This document shows positions 33,641-43,242 of a DNA stretch of 50,534 nucleotides, one piece after another (position 1 is the first letter of the stretch; every line of letters begins with the position of its first letter). A model generated the notes under the pieces. That model saw nothing but the letters and a program-made list of their open reading frames with translations. It was not told the DNA's origin and ran no database searches. This DNA is from Microvirga sp. 3-52. GTDB taxonomy: Bacteria > Pseudomonadota > Alphaproteobacteria > Rhizobiales > Beijerinckiaceae. The DNA lies in assembly GCF_018383585.1 (NCBI RefSeq), contig NZ_JAHAMK010000030.1:1305-51838 (forward strand), in the 5' to 3' direction. Made by a program: the position numbers and the translations under genes.

Positions 33641-34318
33641 ATGCCCGTCCAAAGATCGCCCTTCGACCTCGTCATCTTCGATTGCGACGGCGTGCTCGTC
33701 GACAGCGAAGTCATCAGCTGCCGAACCCTGGTCGATATTCTCTCGCCTCTCGATCCGAGCTATGACCTGCAGACGATCATGCGCCGCTATCTCGGGCGCC
33801 CATCCAGCGCGGTCGTCAAGGATTACGAGAGAATGACAGGCCGCCCGGCCTCGACCGACTTCACGGAGGACTGGCGGGCCCGCCTGTTTGCTGCATTCGC
33901 TCGCGAGCTCCAGCGGGTCGAAGGTGTTCGCAGCGTGGTCGAAGCCCTCGCAAGCGACTACTGCGTGGCGTCGTCCAGCGACGAGGAGCGCATCGAGATC
34001 TGCCTCCGGAAAGTCGAGCTGTGGGATCTGTTCGAGGGGCGGATCTTCAGCACGACGCGCGTGCGATGCGGCAAGCCGGCGCCCGACCTGTTCTTGCTGG
34101 CCGCCAGGGAGCGCGGCGTGGCGCCGGAGCGCTGCCTCGTGATCGAGGATAGCGTCAGCGGCGTCACTGCTGCGAAGGCAGCTCGAATGACGGCCTACGG
34201 CTTGGCCGCCGGCAGCCATTTCGCAGTCCTGGATCAGAGACAGGCACTTCTTGACGCCGGAGCCGACAAGGTGCTCGAATCCTGGCGGGAGCTGGCACCG
34301 ATGCCCGCAGACGGCTGA
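33641..34318 (+). CDS. HAD-superfamily phosphatase (beta-phosphoglucomutase-like)
   Basis: A 225-residue HAD-IA hydrolase starting at ATG 33641 (MPVQRSPFDLVIFDCDGV). Motif I is Asp14 and Asp16 (DCDGVLVDSE), motif II Ser in VASSSDEERIE, motif III the Lys in RCGKPAPDLF, motif IV IEDSVSGV. A helical cap lies between I and II. Upstream ATG starts exist (33599) but add non-conserved residues. The gene is seven bases from the SorC gene and has an operator-like site upstream, so it belongs to the operon. The substrate is unknown; a phosphorylated sugar or polyol such as glycerol phosphate fits the context. Confidence 0.85.
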   Translation: MPVQRSPFDLVIFDCDGVLVDSEVISCRTLVDILSPLDPSYDLQTIMRRYLGRPSSAVVKDYERMTGRPASTDFTEDWRARLFAAFARELQRVEGVRSVVEALASDYCVASSSDEERIEICLRKVELWDLFEGRIFSTTRVRCGKPAPDLFLLAARERGVAPERCLVIEDSVSGVTAAKAARMTAYGLAAGSHFAVLDQRQALLDAGADKVLESWRELAPMPADG

Positions 34319-34325
34319 TTCTCCG

Positions 34326-35273
34326 ATGGCCGATAACGACAGCGCCCGTCTCGAAGACGCCGCCCGGGCCGGCTGGCTCTACTACATCGCCGGCCGCACA
34401 CAGGACGACATCGCGCAGATCCTGAACATCTCGCGCCCGGCGGCGCAGCGCCTCGTCTCGCTCTGCCGCAGCGAGGGGCTGATCAGCTTCCGCATGAACC
34501 ACCCGATCAGCACCTGCATGGAGCTCGCAGCGCGGCTGCGCGATCGCTTCGAGCTGCTGCATTGTGACATTGCCCCTTCCGACGGCTCGGCGGAGACGGG
34601 TGCAGCCGGCCTTGCCGCACTCGGCGGCGTGCTGATCGAGCGTTGGTTGCGCTCTCGCAAATCGCTGGTCATGGCATTGGGCACCGGCCGTTCGATGCGG
34701 GCCAGCATCGAGCGCGTTCCGCCGATGTCCTGCCCGCTGCACCGGCTCGTCTCGCTGGTCGGGACCATCTCGCCCGATGGCTCGGCCAGCCCCTTCGATA
34801 CGCTGGTCAAGCTGGCCGAAATCACCCGGGCGCAGTATTTTCCGATGCCGCTGCCGCTCTATGTGTCGAGCCCCGAAGAGCGCGCTCAGCTCATCGAGAT
34901 CGAGTCGATCAGGCGCATCCGCACCATCGCCGGCGAGGCCGACCTCTGGGTGATGGGCATTAGCCAGATCGGCGAGGATGCCATACTCTATCGCGATGGC
35001 TTCATGATGCGCGGCGAGCTGCTCGACATGGTCCGTCACGGCGCCGTCGGCGAGGTGACCGGCTGGGTCTTCGATGCCGAAGGCCGATTCCTCGACCGCG
35101 GCACCAACCTGCGGGTGACCAGCGTGCCACCGGAGCCTGGCAGCGCGCGGCTGCGCATCTGCATCGGCCAAGGCCCGGCCAAGGTCGCGCCACTGCGCGC
35201 CGCGCTGCGTGGGAGGATCGTCAACGGCCTCGTCACCGACGAGGATACGGCCCGCGCCCTCCTCGCGGACTGA
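34326..35273 (+). CDS. SorC/DeoR-family sugar-responsive transcriptional regulator
   Basis: A 315-residue protein, start ATG 34326 (MADNDSARLEDAARAG). The HTH (RTQDDIAQILNISRPAAQRL) sits at the N-terminus and the rest is the SorC sugar-binding domain (LVMALGTGRSMRASI, VGTISPDGSASPFD, DLWVMGISQIGEDAI, RGRIVNGLVTDEDTAR). The family binds phosphorylated sugars and usually represses its own operon until induced. It lies between the HAD gene and the ugp-type transporter and is the likely ligand for the GAGCATATGCTC sites at 33612, 35372 and 35391. Confidence 0.92.
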   Translation: MADNDSARLEDAARAGWLYYIAGRTQDDIAQILNISRPAAQRLVSLCRSEGLISFRMNHPISTCMELAARLRDRFELLHCDIAPSDGSAETGAAGLAALGGVLIERWLRSRKSLVMALGTGRSMRASIERVPPMSCPLHRLVSLVGTISPDGSASPFDTLVKLAEITRAQYFPMPLPLYVSSPEERAQLIEIESIRRIRTIAGEADLWVMGISQIGEDAILYRDGFMMRGELLDMVRHGAVGEVTGWVFDAEGRFLDRGTNLRVTSVPPEPGSARLRICIGQGPAKVAPLRAALRGRIVNGLVTDEDTARALLAD

Positions 35274-35349
35274 CCCCGCTTACCAACCTTGCTCCATCAC
35301 CCTCTGCGCACAAGCCGGCGCGCGGCTGTCATCCATCGGTCATCAACGG

Positions 35350-35402
35350 TTGACATAACAAGCCAGTGTGCGAGCATATGCTTCAACAAAGAGCATATGC
35401 TC
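35350..35402 (+). promoter_or_regulatory. Promoter with twin GAGCATATGCTC operators before ugpB
   Basis: TTGACA at 35350-35355, followed by GAGCATATGCTT (35372-35383, which overlaps the likely -10 region CATATG) and the perfect palindrome GAGCATATGCTC (35391-35402). The two together form a larger inverted repeat with TGC outside each. Centres are 19 bases apart, about two helical turns, which suits a cooperative tetrameric SorC regulator. Confidence 0.7.
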
Positions 35403-35428
35403 GCATAAATTCATGAGGGAGGCTTTAC

Positions 35429-36742
35429 ATGCGACCTTTCTACGGTGCGTTGGCGTGTGCGGGCGCAATGCTGCTGACGGGGCTATCCCCCGTGCAGGCG
35501 GCGACGGAAATCGAGTTCTGGCACGCGATGAGCGGCGCGCTCGGCGAGCGCGTCGAGGAACTCGTCAAGAAGTTCAACGACTCCCAGAAGGAATACGTCG
35601 TCAAAGCGATCGGCAAGGGCACCTATGACGAGGTGTTGAACGGCACGATCGCGGCCTATCGCGCCAAGCGCCAGCCCGAGATCGTGCAGTCGAACGAGCG
35701 CTCCTTCCTGACGATGGTCAATTCCGGCGCCATCGTCTCGACCACCGAGCTGATGGCGGAGCAGGGCCACCCGATCGACGCCTCGAAGTTCATCGCCCCG
35801 GTCGTCAGCTACTACGCGATCGACGGCAAGCTCCAGGCGATGCCGTTCAACTCCTCGACACCAATTCTGTTCTACAACCGCGACCACTTCAAGGCCGCCG
35901 GCTTCGACAAGCCCGGCACGACCTGGCAGGAGCTCGAGCCGCAGCTCGACGCGATCAAGGCCAAGGGCGTCTCGAAATGCGCGATGGTGCTGCCCGGCGA
36001 CTACGAGTGGAGCTTCCTCGAAAACTACAGCGCGGTGAACGACATCCCGTATGCGACCAAGCGCAACGGCATGGATGGCCTCGACACAAGCTTCGTCTTC
36101 AACAAGGGCAAGCTCGTCGGCCAGGTCGAGCGCATGAAGCGGCTGGTATCTTCCGGTGTGATGCAGCTCGCCGGCCAGGGCATCATTCCGATCCAGCTCT
36201 TCACCTCCGGCGAATGCTCGACGATCATCGCCTCCACCGCCTCGCACGCCGCGGTCGTCGCCGCCGCGAAGTTCGACTGGAGCGCGGCCGAGCTGCCCTA
36301 TGAGCAGGGTGTCACCCCGAAGAACAGCGTCATCGGCGGCGCCGCGCTCTGGACCCTGAAGGGGCATACGCCGGAGAAGTACAAGGCGGTCGCCGCCTTC
36401 TACGATTTCCTCGCGAAGACCGATACGCAGGTCTGGTGGCATCAGGCGACGGGCTATGTGCCGGTCACGACCGCGGCCTATGAAGCGGCCAAGGCGCAAG
36501 GCTACTACCAGAAGAACCCGACGCGCGAGATCGCCGTGGTGCAGTTGATGCGCGGCACGCCCAGCGACAACTCGCTCGGCTTCCGCATCGGCAACAGTAA
36601 CCAGATCAACGTCGCGATCATGGAAGAGGTCTCGGGCGCCTTCCTCGGCAAGAAGCCGGTGCAGCAGGCGCTTGACGATGCTGTGGCTCGCGGCAACGAG
36701 GCGCTGCGCCGCTACGAGCAGCTCAATGCCGGCAAGAAATAG
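35429..36742 (+). CDS. ugpB: sn-Glycerol-3-phosphate/glycerophosphodiester-binding protein
   Basis: A 437-residue ABC substrate-binding protein of the UgpB type. Signal peptide MRPFYGALACAGAMLL, cleaved near VQAA. The mature part follows UgpB: ATEIEFWHAMSGALGE, FNSSTPILFYNRDHFKAAG, FLAKTDTQVWWHQATGYVPV, and a C-terminal AVARGNEALRRYE. The ribosome site GAGGGAGG precedes the start. It delivers the ligand to the UgpA-UgpE permease; the downstream GDPD supports a glycerophosphodiester or glycerol-3-P ligand. Confidence 0.9.
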   Translation: MRPFYGALACAGAMLLTGLSPVQAATEIEFWHAMSGALGERVEELVKKFNDSQKEYVVKAIGKGTYDEVLNGTIAAYRAKRQPEIVQSNERSFLTMVNSGAIVSTTELMAEQGHPIDASKFIAPVVSYYAIDGKLQAMPFNSSTPILFYNRDHFKAAGFDKPGTTWQELEPQLDAIKAKGVSKCAMVLPGDYEWSFLENYSAVNDIPYATKRNGMDGLDTSFVFNKGKLVGQVERMKRLVSSGVMQLAGQGIIPIQLFTSGECSTIIASTASHAAVVAAAKFDWSAAELPYEQGVTPKNSVIGGAALWTLKGHTPEKYKAVAAFYDFLAKTDTQVWWHQATGYVPVTTAAYEAAKAQGYYQKNPTREIAVVQLMRGTPSDNSLGFRIGNSNQINVAIMEEVSGAFLGKKPVQQALDDAVARGNEALRRYEQLNAGKK

Positions 36743-37733
36743 CACGGCTGCCCTTCCCGTGGCGGCTGGCGGTGGCGGTTTGCGCCTCCGCTGGCCGCTC
36801 AGGCGCCTCTTCGTCAAGGGCACCGGCGATGCACAGTCCGAAAGCGGGCTGAAGCGTGCGCATTTCCGGGAATGGCGCCTGCCGTTCTGGCTGCTGGCGC
36901 CGCAGCTCTTCATCCTGCTGCTGTTCTTCTTCATCCCCTCGATCAGGGCTCTGATCCAGGCCTTCCAGCTCACCGACCCGTTCGGTGCAACCATCCAGTG
37001 GGTTGGCTTCCAGAATTTCGAGCGGCTGTTCCGCAGCAGCGTCTATTGGTCTTCGGCGCAGGTGACGCTGATCTTCACCATCGCGCAGAACGTGCTGACG
37101 CTGTCGCTCGCGCTGCTGCTCGCCTTCGCCTCGAACCACATCCTGCGCGGGCGCGGCGCCTACCGGACCGTGCTGCTGCTGCCCTACGCCATCGCCCCGG
37201 CGATCGCCGGCATCATGCTTGCCTTCCTGTTCAATCCCCGCGTCGGCCCCGTCGCCCACATATTGCAGGGGCTCGGCTTCGACTGGGACCCCAACCGCAA
37301 TTCCTGGCATGCGCTCGTCCTGATCGTCATGGCGGCCTCATGGAAGCACATCTGCTACAACTACATCTTCCTGGTGGCGGCACTGATGTCCGTGCCTCAA
37401 TCGATTCTCGAATCCGCCTATCTCGACGGCGCGGGGCCGATCCAGCGCTTCCTGCGCATCTCGCTGCCGATGATCACGCCGACGCTGTTTTTTCTGATCG
37501 TGATCAACTTCGTCTACGGGCTGTTCGAGACCTTCGCCATCGTCGACGCCACAACCCGGGGCGGCCCGGCCGGCGCGACCTCCATCCTGGTTTACAAAGT
37601 CTATCTGGACGGCTTCGTCACGCTCGACCTCGGCTCCTCCGCCGCGCAATCCGTCGTGCTGATGGTGCTCGCGCTGCTTCTGACCTTCGCGCAGTTCCGC
37701 TTCGTGGAGCGCCGCGTGAATTACAGCGTTTAG
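36726..37733 (+). CDS. ugpA: Glycerol-3-phosphate ABC permease UgpA
   Basis: A 335-residue inner-membrane permease with six transmembrane helices, beginning with FWLLAPQLFILLLFFFI. The conserved EAA loop appears as ILESAYLDGAGPIQRFLRI. I start it at ATG 36726, which overlaps the ugpB stop by 17 bases. This N-terminus is ~40 residues longer than standard UgpA and basic, so a later GTG at about 36760 is possible. Confidence 0.88.
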   Translation: MPARNSTAALPVAAGGGGLRLRWPLRRLFVKGTGDAQSESGLKRAHFREWRLPFWLLAPQLFILLLFFFIPSIRALIQAFQLTDPFGATIQWVGFQNFERLFRSSVYWSSAQVTLIFTIAQNVLTLSLALLLAFASNHILRGRGAYRTVLLLPYAIAPAIAGIMLAFLFNPRVGPVAHILQGLGFDWDPNRNSWHALVLIVMAASWKHICYNYIFLVAALMSVPQSILESAYLDGAGPIQRFLRISLPMITPTLFFLIVINFVYGLFETFAIVDATTRGGPAGATSILVYKVYLDGFVTLDLGSSAAQSVVLMVLALLLTFAQFRFVERRVNYSV

Positions 37734-37740
37734 GCCGGCG

Positions 37741-38631
37741 ATGAACGAACATACGCCGATCCTCGACGCCGTCTGCCATCTTATCCTGCTGGTGGGCGCG
37801 GTGCTCGTCTGCCTGCCGATCTATTTCGTCTTCGTCACCGGCTCGCTATCGCAGCCGGAGATCATGCGCGTGCCGATGTCCTGGCTGCCCGGCAACCAGT
37901 TCCTCGCCAATATGCAGACCGTGCTGAGCAGCGCGAATTTCGGCCGGCTGCTGCTCAATTCCTTCATCATCGCCACAGGCATCACCGTCGGCAAGCTGGC
38001 CGTTTCGGTGATTGCGGCCTTCGCCGTCACCTATTTCCGCTTCCCTTTCCGGATGACGGTCTTCTGGCTGATCTTCATGTCGCTGATGCTGCCGATTGAA
38101 GTGCGCATCGTGCCGACATACGAGTCGGCGGCGAACGTCGCCTTGCCGCTCAACATCCTCGGCTCCTGGCTCGGCATCCAGGTGCTGGTCGCTCTCGACT
38201 GGAATCTGGTCAACACCTATTCAGGCTTGATCCTGCCGCTGATCGCCTCCGCTACGGCGACCTTCCTCTTCCGCCAGTTCTTCCTCACCATTCCGGACGA
38301 GCTCTGCGAGGCGGCGCGCATCGACGGCGCCAGCCCGTGGCAGTTCTTCCGGCTGATCCTGCTACCCCTGTCGCGCTCGAACATCGTGGCGCTGGCGATC
38401 ATCCTCTTCCTGACGGGCTGGAACCAGTATCTCTGGCCACTGCTGCTCACCACCGATCCTGCGATGGCCAATGCGGTGATCGGCCTGAAGAAGCTGATGC
38501 CACAGAGCGACTCGCTCCCGACCTGGCATCTCTTGATGAATGCGGCCTTCCTGACGATGCTGCCGCCGACCCTCGTCATCCTCATCCTCCAGCGCTGGTT
38601 CGTGAAGGGGCTGGTGGACAGCGGCAAGTAA
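37741..38631 (+). CDS. ugpE: Glycerol-3-phosphate ABC permease UgpE
   Basis: A 296-residue MalG-type permease with six transmembrane helices (LILLVGAVLVCLPIYFVF near the start) and the EAA loop CEAARIDGASPWQFFRL. It begins seven bases after the ugpA stop. It pairs with UgpA to form the channel. No ATPase (UgpC) gene follows in the operon, so a shared MalK/UgpC-type ATPase must be encoded elsewhere. Confidence 0.9.
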   Translation: MNEHTPILDAVCHLILLVGAVLVCLPIYFVFVTGSLSQPEIMRVPMSWLPGNQFLANMQTVLSSANFGRLLLNSFIIATGITVGKLAVSVIAAFAVTYFRFPFRMTVFWLIFMSLMLPIEVRIVPTYESAANVALPLNILGSWLGIQVLVALDWNLVNTYSGLILPLIASATATFLFRQFFLTIPDELCEAARIDGASPWQFFRLILLPLSRSNIVALAIILFLTGWNQYLWPLLLTTDPAMANAVIGLKKLMPQSDSLPTWHLLMNAAFLTMLPPTLVILILQRWFVKGLVDSGK

Positions 38632-38661
38632 ACGACCAACAGGTAAACAAGGCTCATCGAC

Positions 38662-39402
38662 ATGAGGATCATCGGTCATCGCGGCGCGCGCAACATCTGG
38701 GCAGAGAACAGCCTGGGCGGCTTCCGCAACGTCTGCGGCCTCGGCGTCGATGCCGTCGAGCTCGACGTGCACCTGTCGAGCGACGGCGAGATCATGGTCA
38801 TCCATGACCCGCTGCTCGACCGCACCACCGACCACAAGGGCCCGGTCGGCCGGATGTCGCGCGAGGCGCTCGGCAAGGTCAGGCTCGACGACACGCTGGG
38901 TGAGACGATCCCGACGCTGCCAGAGGTTCTCGACGTTTTCGGTCCGACCGGGATCGAGCTCGAGATCGAGCTGAAGATGGATGCCTTCGGCAATCCTTAT
39001 CCGGGCCTGCTCGACAAGGTCATCGCGCTCGTAGAAGCCCGCAACATGGCGTCTCGCGTGGTCCTGACCTGCTTCGTCCCGGAGGTCATCGAGGAAATCC
39101 GGGCCAAGGCGCCGGGCATGCGCCGGCTCGCCTCGGTCGACCGCCGCTCCTGCGAAGCCTTCGGCGGCGTCGACTGGACCTTGCGGCGCTTCGTCGATCT
39201 CGGCTGTATCGTCGCCGTCGAGCAATCGCTGCTGCGGCTGACGGTCGACCGCGCCATCGAGATCGTTGGGCGCGACAAGCTCGGCGCCTGGGTCCCGAAT
39301 ACGGTGCGCGAGCTCGACTACTGGCTCAGCCAACCGATCTCGCAGATCACCAGCGATCGTCCCGATCTTGCCTTGCAGCTGCGCACCGCGCGGCACGGTT
39401 GA
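38662..39402 (+). CDS. ugpQ: Glycerophosphodiester phosphodiesterase
   Basis: A 246-residue GDPD-family enzyme. Catalytic and metal residues are visible: His6 and Arg7 (GHRGARNIWAEN), Glu33 and Asp35 (VELDVHLSSDG) and His48 (VIHDPLLDR). ELEIELKMDAFGN follows with further metal ligands. It hydrolyses glycerophosphodiesters to glycerol-3-phosphate and an alcohol. There is no signal peptide, so it is cytoplasmic and acts on imported substrate, like UgpQ. It closes the operon, 30 bases after ugpE. Confidence 0.92.
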   Translation: MRIIGHRGARNIWAENSLGGFRNVCGLGVDAVELDVHLSSDGEIMVIHDPLLDRTTDHKGPVGRMSREALGKVRLDDTLGETIPTLPEVLDVFGPTGIELEIELKMDAFGNPYPGLLDKVIALVEARNMASRVVLTCFVPEVIEEIRAKAPGMRRLASVDRRSCEAFGGVDWTLRRFVDLGCIVAVEQSLLRLTVDRAIEIVGRDKLGAWVPNTVRELDYWLSQPISQITSDRPDLALQLRTARHG

Positions 39403-39573
39403 GCCACGGCTCTACGCCTATCCTGCGCGACGCACGGGCCGCTCGGGTCATTCCTGTTCGGCCCTTGGCGCGTCACTGTGCGATTGCGTCGTGTTCAAGA
39501 CGTTTTCGGAGGAGCGGGGGCCTCCCCTTTGAGAGCTTCCCCTATCAAGCGATGCTGATTTTCAAAGACTACC

Positions 39574-41175
39574 CTATCTGATAGTCCGTGCAGTCTGTTG
39601 AAGCATTTCGAAAGCTTTGAAGCGCTTCTCGTGCCATTCCGCCGTCATAGGGTTGGGATGGTAGGTTCGTCCAATCGCCGACATCGACGACATAGCCTGT
39701 GCAACGTCGAGATGCTGGCCCGCCGCAACAGCTCCAAGGATCGCAGATCCAAGGAGCACAGGCTCCTCCGATGTAGGGGCCGCAATGACCTTTCCCGTCG
39801 TGTCAGCGAGAAGCTGACGCACGAGGGGACTCTGACCTGCGCCGCCGCTCACTACGATTGTGTCGATTAAAACAGCGTTCTCGGCCTGTACCTGCACGAT
39901 CTGCCGAGCGCCATAGCCAAGACCGCATATTCCTGCGAGATAAAGAGCGACGAGGCCATCGAGATCAGTGTCCATGCTCAGCCCGGCGATCAAGCCGCGC
40001 GCATCGGGATCGGAGAAAGGAGCACGGTTACCGAGGAACTCGGGAACCACGTGCACGTCGCCGACGAGGCGCGCTGCCGCCGGCGCGCCACCGCGCCGCT
40101 CAGCCTCCTGCGACAGCCAATGGCTGAGACCGATCCCGCTTTCACGGGCCATCTTCGCGGCCTTCTCCGAAGCCGGATGCATTTGAACCAAGTGATCGAT
40201 CGCGGCACCCGCCGCCGATTGGCCGCCCTCATTGAGCCACAGCCCGGGGACCATGGCAGAGAGGTATGGTCCCCAGACGCCCGGCACGAAAGCCGGCTGC
40301 CGGGTCGATGACATGGTGCAGGCGGACGTGCCGAACACATAGGCCATGCGGGTCAGCACATTGCCCACGTTTCCGCGTGCGCCTACAGTTCCAACCCCGC
40401 CGGCATGGGCGTCGATGAGGCCCGCCGCGACGGGGGTTCCAGGCTCCAGACCAAGATCAGCCGCCGCTTGCGCGGTCAGACCATTGCCGAGGGCGGTGCC
40501 GCCCGGCACGATCTCGGTGCCGATTCGCCGGAAGGATTCGTCGGCTAATTGCCCGAGCCCAACCCTTCGGAAATAGCCTTCATCCCACCGGTTCTCATGG
40601 GCCAGATAGGTCCATTTGCACGTCACGGTGCAAACGGATCGCGCAAGGCTCGCGGTGGCCTTCCAGGTGAGAAAATCTGCCAAGTCCATGAACTGCCATG
40701 CGCCCGTGAAGGTTTGGGGCATGTTCTCCGCGAGCCACAAGAGCTTCGGGGTTTCCATTTCCGGAGAGATGGAGCCCCCGACGTAATGCAATACAGTCTC
40801 GCCCGTGCCATTGATCCTGCGCGCCTGCTCAGTGGCGCGGTGATCCATCCAGACGATGATGTTGCGCTCAGGGTCGCCAGACGGCCCGACGGCCAAGGGT
40901 TGGCCATTCTGTCCCAAGACGACGAGGGAGCAGGTCGCGTCGAAGCCGATGCCCGCGACGCTCTCGGTCGGAACGCCCGCCTTGCTCACAGTGTCGCGCA
41001 CGCTGGTGCAAACGGCCCGCCAGATATCGTTGCTCGACTGCTCCACGATGCCCCCGGATTCATGCCAGATCGCGATATCCGCTTTGGCAGAGGCGAGCAG
41101 GTTGCCATGCTCGTCGAAGAGACCGGCGCGTGCGCTGCCGGTGCCGACATCGATACCGAGGAAATGATTTGCCAT
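39574..41175 (-). CDS. FGGY-family pentulose kinase, probable D-ribulokinase
   Basis: A 533-residue kinase of the FGGY pentulose type. The ATP/phosphate motif is GIDVGTGSARAGLFDE; further motifs are AGIGFDATCSLV, IVWMDHRATEQARRI, GLIDAHAGGVG, and the C-terminal GGAGQSPLVRQLLAD. In the ribitol operon it would phosphorylate D-ribulose made by the ribitol dehydrogenase to D-ribulose-5-phosphate. Similar length and motifs are found in L-ribulokinase and other pentulose kinases, so the exact sugar is inferred from the neighbour. Confidence 0.88.
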   Translation of the reverse strand: MANHFLGIDVGTGSARAGLFDEHGNLLASAKADIAIWHESGGIVEQSSNDIWRAVCTSVRDTVSKAGVPTESVAGIGFDATCSLVVLGQNGQPLAVGPSGDPERNIIVWMDHRATEQARRINGTGETVLHYVGGSISPEMETPKLLWLAENMPQTFTGAWQFMDLADFLTWKATASLARSVCTVTCKWTYLAHENRWDEGYFRRVGLGQLADESFRRIGTEIVPGGTALGNGLTAQAAADLGLEPGTPVAAGLIDAHAGGVGTVGARGNVGNVLTRMAYVFGTSACTMSSTRQPAFVPGVWGPYLSAMVPGLWLNEGGQSAAGAAIDHLVQMHPASEKAAKMARESGIGLSHWLSQEAERRGGAPAAARLVGDVHVVPEFLGNRAPFSDPDARGLIAGLSMDTDLDGLVALYLAGICGLGYGARQIVQVQAENAVLIDTIVVSGGAGQSPLVRQLLADTTGKVIAAPTSEEPVLLGSAILGAVAAGQHLDVAQAMSSMSAIGRTYHPNPMTAEWHEKRFKAFEMLQQTARTIR

Positions 41176-41231
41176 GACCGTTCAATCATCCAGAGAAGGT
41201 TCTGAGGAGCGATGCCCTGCGCCGACGCGCA

Positions 41232-41960
41232 TCACAGGTCGTTGCTCTGCGGCAGGATGACGAGGTCGCGAATGGTGACGTTCCGAGGTCTCGTCAGCAT
41301 GAACAGGACCGCTTCGGCCACTTCAACAGGCTGCATCAGGCCGCCCGCCGCCAGCTCCGCATTGAGCTTCTCCTTCGGCCAGTCCTTGATCAGGGCCGTG
41401 ACCACGGGTCCGGGTGCGACGGCGCCGACGCGTAGGCCGTGCGGGGCAACCTGCCGTCGGACCGTGTGCACGAAGGCTTGTACAGCATGCTTGGAGGCGG
41501 TGTAGATCGGCTCCCACGCTACAGGAACAAGGCCGGCGATGGAGCTTGTCACGATGATGTCGCCGGTCTTGCGCTCCACCATGTGCGGAAGCACGGCGTG
41601 GATGGAGCGGAAAGCGGCATTGATGTTGAGGTTCAGCATCCGGTCCCAGGCATCCGGATCTCCCTTCAGAATCTCGCCGCCGATATAGGAGCCGGCATTG
41701 GCGTGAAAGATGTCGAGCTGACCTGTCCGTTCGAGGATCTGGGGCATCATGCGCGATACACTCGCCGGATCGGTGATGTCGATCAGCATGGGAATGGCTT
41801 GTGGACCGAGTTCGGCGCAGGCGGCGTTCAGCGCTTCCTCGTCGCGATCGACCAGCACGACGCGCGCGCCTTCGGATAAAAGGATCCGGGAGCATTCGAG
41901 GCCGATGCCAGAGGCCGCTCCGGTGATGGCGGCGACCTTGCCGGATAGTTTCTCACCCAT
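41232..41960 (-). CDS. rbtD: Ribitol 2-dehydrogenase (short-chain dehydrogenase)
   Basis: A 242-residue SDR starting at 41960 ([14 protein letters not shown]), with AAGGA upstream. Rossmann motif [16 protein letters not shown] motif [11 protein letters not shown], catalytic Ser in TSSIAGLVP and Tyr-x3-Lys in [11 protein letters not shown]. The whole, including [14 protein letters not shown] and [11 protein letters not shown] at the end, closely follows ribitol dehydrogenase of Klebsiella as I remember it. It oxidises ribitol with NAD to D-ribulose. It sits between the ABC permease and the kinase. Confidence 0.9.
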   Translation of the reverse strand: MGEKLSGKVAAITGAASGIGLECSRILLSEGARVVLVDRDEEALNAACAELGPQAIPMLIDITDPASVSRMMPQILERTGQLDIFHANAGSYIGGEILKGDPDAWDRMLNLNINAAFRSIHAVLPHMVERKTGDIIVTSSIAGLVPVAWEPIYTASKHAVQAFVHTVRRQVAPHGLRVGAVAPGPVVTALIKDWPKEKLNAELAAGGLMQPVEVAEAVLFMLTRPRNVTIRDLVILPQSNDL

Positions 41961-41982
41961 GGTTTTTTCCTTCTTGTTGGGT

Positions 41983-43242
41983 TCAAGCCCGGCCATGGGA
42001 TGCGCGCGAGCGGCGTGCCAAGGAGTCGACGATGACCGCAATGGCCAGCACGGCGCCGGTAATCATGTACCGAAGCGATGAGGAGAGATCGAGCAGCGTC
42101 AATCCGCTGGCGATCGACTGGATGACGATGATGCCGAGCAGGGCGGAATAGGCGCTGCCGCGGCCGCCGAACAGGCTGGTTCCACCAATAACGGCGGCGG
42201 CGATGGCGTTCAGGTTGACGTCGCCGGTGCCTGCCTGCTGACTTGCGGAGGCCAGACGCGCGGCGGAGAGAATGCCTCCGGCTGCGGCGAAACCTGAGCA
42301 GAGCACGAATGCGGTCATGTAGATGAAGCGGACATTGATGCCCGCGCGGCGCGCAGCCTCGCGGTTGCCGCCCACCGCCAGCATCTGGCGGCCCCATTTT
42401 GTGCGCGTGAGGGCATAATTCATCACCGCGACCAGGCCCACGAAGAGGCCGAACATCCACGGGATGCCGCGATCGAGGTTGAGGTAATAGACGATGAACT
42501 CCAGAACGACGGTGACTGCGACGGAGCGCAGGAGCAGGCTGGTCAGCGGCTGAGGCGACAATCCCGCCTCGCGCCGCCGGGCCGCGGTCCGGTAGCCCAG
42601 CACGAACATTACGAACCCAGGAAGAGCCGCAAGAGCGTAGGATACCGGGTCCGGCATCACGAGCAGCTGGCCGAAGTTCACCAGGGGCGCTTCATAGGGC
42701 AGGTTGATCGAGCCAGTGGAGCCGAGCAGGTAAAGCTGCAGGCCCAAGATGGATAGAAGGCCCGCCAGGGTCGCCACGAAGCTCGGCATGCCGAAACGGT
42801 TGAACAGGACCGCATAGAGCGCGCCGATTAGAGCGCCGAATAGGAGCGCAGCCAGAATGGCGATCGAGACGGGCCAGCCCTGGTTGACCCAGAGCACGCC
42901 GACGAGCGCGGACGCGAAGCCGCTGACGGATCCCACCGACAGATCGATTTCGCCGACGACCAGGATGCAAACGATGCCTAGCGCGATCACGCCGACGGTC
43001 GAGCAGTCGAACAGGAGATTGACGAGATTGTTCGGTGCCAGGAACACCGGGTTGAGGCTTTGAAAGACCGTCCAGATGATTGCCAGGCCGACCACGACCG
43101 GAACCGAGCCGAGATCGCCCGAGCGGACCCTGTCCCAAAAGGCGCGGACCGAGCCGCCGACCCCTTCCGCATGTTTCACGCGCTCGTCGCTGCGGTCGAG
43201 AAGCGCAGCTGCCTGTGCGTTTTGTTCCGCACCCTTTGTCAT
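41983..43242 (-). CDS. Ribose/xylose-type ABC permease for ribitol
   Basis: A 419-residue permease of the XylH/RbsC type. It has many transmembrane helices ([39 protein letters not shown]) and the conserved ends [16 protein letters not shown] and [17 protein letters not shown]. The start overlaps the ATPase stop by ATGA (43239-43242), so the two are coupled. It forms the membrane channel for the sugar alcohol in the ribitol operon. Confidence 0.92.
   Translation of the reverse strand: MTKGAEQNAQAAALLDRSDERVKHAEGVGGSVRAFWDRVRSGDLGSVPVVVGLAIIWTVFQSLNPVFLAPNNLVNLLFDCSTVGVIALGIVCILVVGEIDLSVGSVSGFASALVGVLWVNQGWPVSIAILAALLFGALIGALYAVLFNRFGMPSFVATLAGLLSILGLQLYLLGSTGSINLPYEAPLVNFGQLLVMPDPVSYALAALPGFVMFVLGYRTAARRREAGLSPQPLTSLLLRSVAVTVVLEFIVYYLNLDRGIPWMFGLFVGLVAVMNYALTRTKWGRQMLAVGGNREAARRAGINVRFIYMTAFVLCSGFAAAGGILSAARLASASQQAGTGDVNLNAIAAAVIGGTSLFGGRGSAYSALLGIIVIQSIASGLTLLDLSSSLRYMITGAVLAIAVIVDSLARRSRASHGRA

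Noticed and set aside
35483..36994. 503-codon open frame on the minus strand
   Set aside because: It is the antisense shadow of ugpB and ugpA, both supported by family motifs on the plus strand. Long antisense frames are expected at high GC.
38362..39396. 344-codon minus-strand frame
   Set aside because: Antisense to ugpE and the GDPD, which have catalytic residues in the right order.
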